From Parvularia atlantis (taxonomy: Eukaryota > Opisthokonta > Rotosphaerida), in assembly GCA_943704415.1 (NCBI GenBank), contig CALSCO010000301.1, positions 1 to 19,437 on the forward strand: 19,437 nucleotides of DNA, given 5' to 3'. A program made the translations under genes and the position numbers. Position 1 is the stretch's first letter. The number at the start of each line of letters is the position of its first letter. A model generated the notes under the pieces. It saw nothing but the letters and a program-made list of their open reading frames with translations. It had not been told where the DNA came from and made no database searches. Shown piece after piece: positions 12,505 through 19,437 of the stretch.

Positions 12505-12782
12505 GGCCTCGGGGTCCGCGCTGGCGGGGGCTGTGCGAGGAGGGCGGGGGCACGCGGCGTGAGACGCGCTTCCCTTCTCTGTTTACCTTCGCGCAGGAAG
12601 AGCGAACGAGACAGCCACCGCGGCCGCCGCGCCACAAGCCACGGCGCCGCAACAAACACAGCGCGGGAGCGCAACGCAGCGTGCGCACAGCACAGCACCG
12701 CCGCGACACAGAGCGCAGCGCCCCAGGGCGCCCACGTCGACCACGCCCTCGGACGAGACGTGTTTCGTGTCGAGCTTCGAAA
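12505..12782. promoter_or_regulatory. Divergent (bidirectional) promoter between the I-BAR and FG-GAP genes
   Basis: 278 nt separate the two start codons, which point away from each other. The I-BAR half probably includes a 5' UTR with a small intron. The middle (about 12600-12740) is GC-rich with many GCGC/CGCCGC motifs. Near the FG-GAP ATG there is CGTGTTTCGTGTCGAGCTTCGAAA, given here only as a locally A/T-richer patch at 12757-12781. No TATA box is seen. Shared regulation is inferred from geometry only. Confidence 0.45.
12531..12586 (-). other. Possible 5'-UTR intron of the I-BAR gene
   Basis: On the minus strand, CGAAG|GTAAACAG at 12586 and CTCGCACAG at 12531 bracket 56 nt containing CTCACGCC, matching the size and branch motif of the coding introns. 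It lies 27 nt upstream of the chosen ATG. The alternative acceptor CCGCCAG at 12521 is also possible. Unlike nearly all other donors it reads GTAAAC. Confidence 0.4.
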
Positions 12783-14857
12783 ATGCTGACAGCACGCCCA
12801 TCAGTGCTGTTGGTCTCTGCGCTCGGGGCGCTCGCGGTGCTCGCGGCGGTGGCTGCGGGGCGGGCCATGCGCGACGAGGACATCGTGCACTCGCCCAAGA
12901 TCTTCTCGAAGCGCCTGGACGTGGCCGTGTTTGCGAACCAGGAGCGGCGCGCGGTGCACGGCGTGGTGGCCGACGTGGTGCGTCGCTCGGCGTGGTGGAG
13001 GCGGCTTCGTGAGCGGCTCAATGCGCGGGCGCACGCGCGCGCAGGACAGGGACGGCGTGGCCGACGTGGTCGTGCTCGAGAACGACCGTGTCGTCTGGTA
13101 TCGCAACATGCTGTGCGACGACTGGCACCGCGACGCGGCGGCCGAGGCAGCGCGCAAGCGGCCCACCGTCGCCACCTTCACGACCGTGCGCGAGCTGCTG
13201 GCGCTGCCTGAGGGCGTGCTGACGTCGATCACACCGGCCGACATCGACGCGGTGCGCGCGCACCACGCACGTCCGGCCGTGCACGCAGCCTCACCCGCCG
13301 CGCCGCGGCCGCGCCAGGACGGCGATGACGACCTCGTGGTGGCGATCGCCGAGCCCAAGGGCCGCGTCATGTGGCTCGAGAACCTGAGCACACCGCCCGC
13401 GCCCGGCGAGGTCGGCGGGCAGGTGCGCTTCGTCGAGCGCGTCATCAGCCCGAGCATGGACCACGCGCTCATCACCGTCGCCGACCTCGACAACGACGGC
13501 GACGTGGACGTGATCGTCAACAGCGTGCGCAACGCGGGCCTGCACGTCTGCCTGAACCAGCACCAGCCGTCGCGGCCCGTGTGGTGCGCCCCTATCTCTT
13601 TCTGTGCATGGCCTGCTTTGCTCACTACCCCTCGCCGCCAGGTTCGCCTGCAGCACGCCGTACCGGCCCGCACAGAACCCCTTCTGGATGCACGCGCCGT
13701 ACGTGATCGACGTCGACGGCGACGGCCTGCGCGATATCGTCCTCCTCGCGACCACGCCGACGAACGAGATCCTGTACCTGCGCAACGGCCTTCCGTCGGC
13801 CACGCGCGGCGCGAGCTCGATCGACTTTGCGCTGCAGCCCCTGCGCCTGCCCGCGCCCAACGACATCTTTGAGCTGGTCGCAGTCGAGAGCTTTGTGGAC
13901 GTGCACGAGGGCGGGCACGGCGAGGCCGCGCCACCGCCGTCCGCGACGCCGACCGGCCACGTCGTGGACTTTGTGGTCGAGAACCGGCTGCGCGGACGCG
14001 ACGGCAGGCGCAACATGGGCCCGCGCAAGTATTTCATCCTGCGGCTGGAGCACGGGCGTGACGCGGTCGTGACGCGGCTGGCGGGCGTTCTGACGCTGCC
14101 GGACGTGACTGAGCGCATGACGAGCTTCGTCACGGTCGACCTGGACCTGGACGAGGACGCGGACGTGATCATGCCGTCCAACAACCAGACGTTCTGGTGC
14201 CGCTTCAGCCACAACGGGCCCGTGCGTGTGCTGCCACCTATGATCGATGGGCCAGTGCCGCCGAGCGTGGCGAAGGCACTGGACGCGGACGACGAGGTCG
14301 TCTTTGACGTGTGCTCGATCATCAGCACGAGCGACTTTTCGCTCCAGCTCCGCGTCGCCGCGGCCGACCTCGACGGCGACGGCGACGTCGACGTCCTCAG
14401 CACCGAGGTCAACCGCATCTCGTGGTTCAAGAACCGCCTGCTCAAGCACGAGGACGGCGTCCGGCCCGACGTCTGCTCCCCGGCCAAGCCGCTGCCGCCG
14501 CCGCCTTCGGTCGCACCCAGCGCCGCGGCGGACATGCCGCCCCTGCCGCCTGTCGTCGCGCCGCCGACTCCGGCCCAGCCCGCGCCGCCCGGCGTGCTCG
14601 AGGCAGCCAAGGCGCTCGTGCTCGATCTGCAGAAGACGACGACGGGCAGCGCCGTGCTCTGGCTGGCCTTGACCCTCGCGCTGATCGCGCTCGGCCTGTG
14701 CGTGGGCCTGCCGCTGACGCCCGCGCCACCGCGGTCCGGCGCGCGGCCGCGCAACCGCTCGGCCGAGGGCGACAACCTGCCCGCGCGCCCGTCCGCGAGC
14801 GCGCCGCCCGGCGAGGCGCGGCAGCGGCGGCCGGTGTCGGGCGGCGCGCCGAGCTGA
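12783..14857 (+). CDS. Type I membrane protein with FG-GAP/VCBS-type repeats, 627 aa, 4 exons
   Basis: ATG 12783-12785, stop 14855-14857. Introns 12978-13044, 13252-13317 and 13584-13641; spliced length 1884 nt. The N-terminal signal peptide (about 1-27, core VLLVSALGALAVLAAVAAG) is followed by an extracellular region. It contains at least six Ca2+-loop-like repeats: DRDGVADVVV, DGDDDLVVAIAE, DLDNDGDVDVIVN, DVDGDGLRDIVLL, DLDLDEDADVIMP and DLDGDGDVDVLS. These match FG-GAP/VCBS blades of integrin-alpha-like beta-propellers. A proline-rich stalk (about 510-545) leads to one transmembrane helix (about 558-580, WLALTLALIALGLCVGL) and a short, basic/proline-rich tail. No integrin GFFKR motif is seen after the membrane. 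It may bind ligands or act in adhesion at the cell surface; the specific function is unknown. Confidence 0.9.
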
Positions 14858-14917
14858 GCACGTGTGCGCCGCGGTGGCAATGTCACAAGAACGAAAGCAA
14901 TTCTGAACAGCAGTGCG
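14858..14917. other. 60-nt convergent spacer
   Basis: This spacer lies between the FG-GAP gene stop (plus) and the LAMTOR3 stop (minus). It must accommodate both 3' ends, so the transcripts probably overlap. It contains an A/T-richer stretch (ACAAGAACGAAAGCAATTCTG, trimmed here to positions 14884-14904). No recognisable poly(A) signal. Confidence 0.5.
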
Positions 14918-15521
14918 TCACTTGGCACCGCCCGCGAAAGACAGCTCCTGGATGACCGCGGCCGCCGGCTGGAGGATCGCGTGCAGGTCTTTGCCCGAGT
15001 CGACGAGCACGCCCAGGTTGGCACCCTTGGCCGCGACGAGGGTGACGAGCAGCGGCGCGTGGTTGAACTGGACGACGTTGTGCCCCGCGAACGCGGTCAG
15101 GATGAGCTTATTCTTGCCGATGCTGAGCTTGCTGGCCTGCGGGCGAACGGCGGCGGCGGCGTTGGTGTGGGCGGCGACGGGCGACGGGCGATGCGGGCGG
15201 GCGGGCGCGCACCTGGTCGCTCGAGGCCGAGAAGCTCGCGACGAGCGCCGTCTCGACCGTGACAGGCAGCGCAGACCCGGCTGGGGCGCGCGCATCAGCA
15301 GACGTGATCGCGGCCGTGAGCGCGCGCGCGCACTGACTAACCCTTGGCGACGACGACGCCGTCGCGGTCGCTCACGACAACGCCCTGCAGCCCGTCGATC
15401 CGCTGCAGCAGCTGCTCGAGCACGGCGGGCAGCTTGTGGCGCGCGCGCGCGCGCCGTCAGCGCGGGATGCCGAGCGGGCCGCGCGGGCGCCCGCGCATCG
15501 GCGCACCGTATCCGCGGCCAT
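14918..15521 (-). CDS. LAMTOR3/MP1-like Ragulator subunit (roadblock fold), 130 aa, 4 exons
   Basis: LAMTOR3 pairs with LAMTOR2 in the Ragulator complex on late endosomes/lysosomes, which anchors Rag GTPases and TORC1 and scaffolds MAPK signalling. ATG 15519-15521, stop 14918-14920. Introns 15433-15506, 15281-15341 and 15137-15212; spliced length 393 nt. The first coding exon is only 15 nt (MAADT). Diagnostic segments align in order with animal LAMTOR3: LPAVLEQL, GLQGVVVSDRDGVVV, ASFSASSDQASKLSIGKNK, VVQFNHAPLLVTLVA and ANLGVLV near the C-terminus. Length is close to the human protein (124 aa). The gene is too split by introns to appear as one open frame. It diverges from the sterol methyltransferase gene with 204 nt between start codons. 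The main uncertainty is the tiny first exon; a longer 5' end is possible. Confidence 0.85.
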
Positions 15522-15725
15522 GGCGTGCTTCGCGACGCGTCTGGAGCGGCCTGGAACTGTGACCGCGTGCAATCGCCCGAAAAGGAAGGGGCACGCGCGA
15601 ACGTGGCGTGATGCGTGGCGCGCGCGCGTGAGTGCGGGGGGGAGCCGTCCCCCTCCCACTTTCCTCGCGCCACCTGCCGCCTTGCGTCACCTGCCGCCTC
15701 GCGCCACCTGCCGCCTCGCGCCACC
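15522..15725. promoter_or_regulatory. Divergent promoter between LAMTOR3 and sterol methyltransferase
   Basis: 204 nt lie between two start codons facing away from each other. The half nearest LAMTOR3 is mixed sequence with CCCGAAAAGGAAGGGG at about 15577-15592. The half nearest the sterol gene has a C-rich stretch followed by three 17-nt tandem repeats ending in the start codon context. No TATA box is visible. Confidence 0.45.
15667..15725 (+). repeat. 17-nt tandem repeats abutting the sterol methyltransferase ATG
   Basis: Three full units (15667-15683, 15684-15700, 15701-15717) of GCGCCACCTGCCGCCTC with at most single changes, plus a partial fourth (GCGCCACC, 15718-15725) that runs directly into ATG. 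The start context is therefore GCGCCACC-ATG, an excellent Kozak match supplied by the repeat itself. Each full unit also contains CACCTG. Confidence 0.88.
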
Positions 15726-17195
15726 ATGTCGACCCCGCACGGCAACGTCGCGAGCCTGTACAAGAAGGACGAGTTCAAGAGCAAGACCAACGCGGTCGAG
15801 CGCGAGATCGACCAGTACAACTCGCTCTTCAAGGACGACGAGAACGGCGAGAAGCGCAAGACGCAGTACATGACCATGGTGAACAACTTCTACGACGGTG
15901 CGCTCCGCTCTTGGTGCGCGCTAGACGGATCCCGCAACTGAGACAGCACGCGCATAGTCGTCACCGACTTTTACGAGTACGGCTGGGGCCACAGCTTCCA
16001 CTTCGCCAACCGGTTCAAGAACGAGACCTTCCCCGAGTCGCTCAAGCGCTCCGAGTACTTCCTCGCACTCAAGCTCGGCCTCAAGCCGGGCATGAAGGTG
16101 CGCGGGCGACGTGCACGTCAGGGCGCTGAAACAGGCCGTGTCGCCCAGGTGCTCGACGTCGGCTGCGGCATCGGCGGCCCCATGCGCGCCATCGCCCAGT
16201 TCTCGGGCGCGAACGTCGTCGGCGTCAACAACAACGAGTACCAGATCAAGCGCGGCCGCCGCATCAACGAGAGCATGGGCCTGAGCAACTTGTGCGACTT
16301 TGTGCAGGTGTGTGCGCGCGCGACGCGGCCACCTTGCGGCCGGGGGCCAACGCACGCGGCGCACAGTCCGACTTTATGCAGCTCAAGGTGCAGCCCAACT
16401 CGTACGACGCCGCGTTCGCTGTCGAGGCCACCTGCCACGCACCCGACAAGGTGCGCCGTTGCTGCCACTCGTGGCGCGTGCACGGGCTCACGCGTGTGCT
16501 TGCGCGCACTGCTCCCAGGCCGCGTGCTTCCGCGAGATTTACAAGACGCTCAAGCCGGGCGCCAAGTTCGCCGTGTACGAGTGGTGCATGACCGACAAGT
16601 ATGACCCGCAGGTGTGCGGCCCCGTGCACGCTCGCCGCGACCGCACGCTCAGCCGCACGTCGCCCAGAACCCCAAGCACAAGGCGATCAAGTTCGGCATC
16701 GAGGAGGGCAACGGCCTGCCGGACATCGTCCTGCCCTCGGTCGTCGAGAAGGCGATGAAGGAGGCCGGCTTCACCGTGCTCGAGTCGTTCGACATGCACA
16801 CGGTGCACACGCGCGCCCCGTGCGGTCTGCCGTTCCATGTCGGCTGAGCCGCAGCGCACGCGCGCGCAGAGCGCACACGACGCGCACCAGCTGCCCTGGT
16901 ACAAGCCGCTCAGCGCCGAGCTCTCGCTCGACGGCTTTGTACACACGTCGTACGGCCGTATGATGACGACGGCGATGGTCTACGTGCGTGCTCGCGACGA
17001 CGCACGAGGGCGCTTGGCGTGACGCGCGCTGCCTGGACGCAGACGCTCGAGACGCTCGGCCTCGCAGCGAAGGGCTCAAGCAAGGTGCAGGACATGCTCA
17101 GCAAGACGGCCGACTTCCTCGTCGCCGGCGGCCAGACCGGCATCTTCTCGCCCGACTGGTTCGTGCTCGTGCAGAAGCCGCACGACGCCAAGTGA
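15726..17195 (+). CDS. Sterol 24-C-methyltransferase (ERG6/SMT type), 349 aa, 8 exons
   Basis: It transfers a methyl group from S-adenosylmethionine to C24 of the sterol side chain, the step that separates ergosterol/phytosterol-type pathways from cholesterol synthesis; usually ER-associated. ATG 15726-15728, stop 17193-17195. Introns 15898-15957, 16098-16148, 16308-16366, 16451-16518, 16612-16667, 16803-16869 and 16984-17042; spliced length 1050 nt. Motifs in order: [21 protein letters not shown], truncated here to the N-terminal conserved helix; [12 protein letters not shown] (sterol-binding region I, about 63-74); [11 protein letters not shown] (SAM motif I, about 105-115); [31 protein letters not shown]; and the C-terminal sterol-MT domain with [30 protein letters not shown]. 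The sixth intron has an alternative acceptor 15 nt upstream (GCCGCAG), which would add five residues. It is complete, and no catalytic residue appears missing. Confidence 0.95.
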
Positions 17196-17356
17196 TCGAC
17201 GTTGGCTTGTCAGGAGCGTGTCAAACAGATCCCCCATTGCCCTCACCGCAACAGCACATATATGCGCCACTGTCTGCGCTTCGTTGGTTAGTGCTACTCT
17301 GTGCTGCTGCGTAGCCTTCTCGAAGCGTCTCGCACTTTTCGCGCGCCACGTGGACC
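17196..17356 (+). promoter_or_regulatory. Spacer and probable promoter of the DEAD-box gene
   Basis: 161 nt between the sterol gene stop and the helicase ATG, same strand. It contains CATATATG at 17257-17264, about 93-100 nt before the ATG, a plausible TATA-like element in an otherwise GC-rich region. CTCACCGCAAC lies just upstream. The 3' end of the sterol transcript must also lie here. Assignments are positional. Confidence 0.35.
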
Positions 17357-19127
<1,771 letters not shown>

Positions 19128-19437
19128 GTGCGTTTTGACCGTCGTGGCCGTCCTTTTTTTTTTTTGGAGGGGGGTTGGCCTGGCGCAGGCGCGGACGGTC
19201 AGGGCTCTCCCTTCGTGCTGTGCTGCTTGGGCGCGCGCGCGCACGCACACACCGGCTCGTTAGCGCGCGCGGGCGCGCACCCGGCCGGGCGCATGCCTGG
19301 CTGGCGCCGCCCCGCCGTACACGTTCGCTCCCGACGCGGGCGTGCGCGGCTGCACCACCACGTGTGCGGCTGCGCGCGCTCGCTGCAGCGGACGCAGGCC
19401 GTCGCCCTGCTGCCCCATACTGCTGTTCCCCCCCCCC
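19128..19437. other. Unassigned 310-nt tail ending in a C-homopolymer
   Basis: It begins with a normal-looking donor (GTGCGTTTTGACC) of the helicase gene. It then contains a 13-nt T run (19153-19165), GC-rich alternating CG/CA sequence (about 19230-19280) and ends in nine C. I find no exon encoding the missing helicase motif VI on the plus strand and no gene on the minus strand. It may be a longer intron, low-quality contig-end sequence, or a misjoin. Confidence 0.45.

Noticed and set aside
13584-13641. Frameshift in the FG-GAP gene near 13600
   Set aside because: It is explained by a 58-nt intron (GTGCGC...GCTCACTACC...CGCCAG) that joins PVW to FACSTPYRP in phase.
13291-15024. Very long minus-strand open frame (about 577 codons)
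   Set aside because: It is the antisense shadow of the FG-GAP gene and LAMTOR3 in very GC-rich DNA; its translation is Arg/Ser/Pro-rich without domains, while the plus-strand frame has coherent Ca2+-loop repeats.

Overview
This window is nuclear DNA from a GC-rich, probably unicellular eukaryote. Every recognisable gene is broken by short spliceosomal introns (46-79 nt, about 78 placed by hand). Almost all begin GTGCGC or GTGCGT, end in AG, and most carry a CTGAC/CTCAC/CTGAT-like branch site about 10-25 nt upstream of the AG. For seven genes complete in the window (tryptophan synthase, E(z), subtilase, I-BAR, FG-GAP, LAMTOR3, SMT) the coding length after intron removal is an exact multiple of three, and family motifs read through the joins. 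This is the main evidence for the models. The gene set (fused alpha-beta tryptophan synthase, Enhancer-of-zeste methyltransferase, I-BAR/SH3/WH2 protein, LAMTOR3, sterol C24-methyltransferase, bacillopeptidase F-like subtilase, DDX5/Dbp2 helicase) fits a free-living, sterol-making protist such as an apusomonad, amoebozoan or heterokont. I cannot name the species from the sequence.

Layout: 1-345 is an unidentified, visibly less GC-rich stretch. 349-1043 (+) is the 3' part of a TPR-like helical-repeat gene. Four genes then follow head to tail on the minus strand with gaps of only 97-200 nt: tryptophan synthase TrpA-TrpB (1129-4113), an E(z)/EZH2-type H3K27 methyltransferase (4290-7893), a secreted subtilase (7991-9871), and an IRSp53-like I-BAR/SH3/WH2 protein (10072-12504). 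A 278-nt divergent promoter separates the last from a plus-strand type I membrane protein with FG-GAP/VCBS repeats (12783-14857). This converges on LAMTOR3 (14918-15521, minus). LAMTOR3 diverges from sterol 24-C-methyltransferase (15726-17195, plus), which is followed by a DEAD-box RNA helicase (17357 to at least 19127, plus) whose 3' end is not recognisable. The final 310 nt and the terminal C-run look like contig-end sequence.

The genes do not form one pathway: amino-acid synthesis, Polycomb silencing, secretion/proteolysis, membrane-actin coupling, lysosomal Ragulator signalling, sterol synthesis and RNA metabolism are simply packed close together. The most notable points are the donor consensus GTNCGY with near-fixed C at +4, two GC-AG introns at exons ending GAG, a histidine-glycine tail on the E(z) protein, a non-animal-style I-BAR/SH3/WH2 protein with PAYQQ repeats, an unassigned FG-GAP membrane protein, and CACCTG-bearing tandem repeats upstream of two biosynthetic genes. 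I found no tRNA, rRNA, CRISPR array or complete mobile element.
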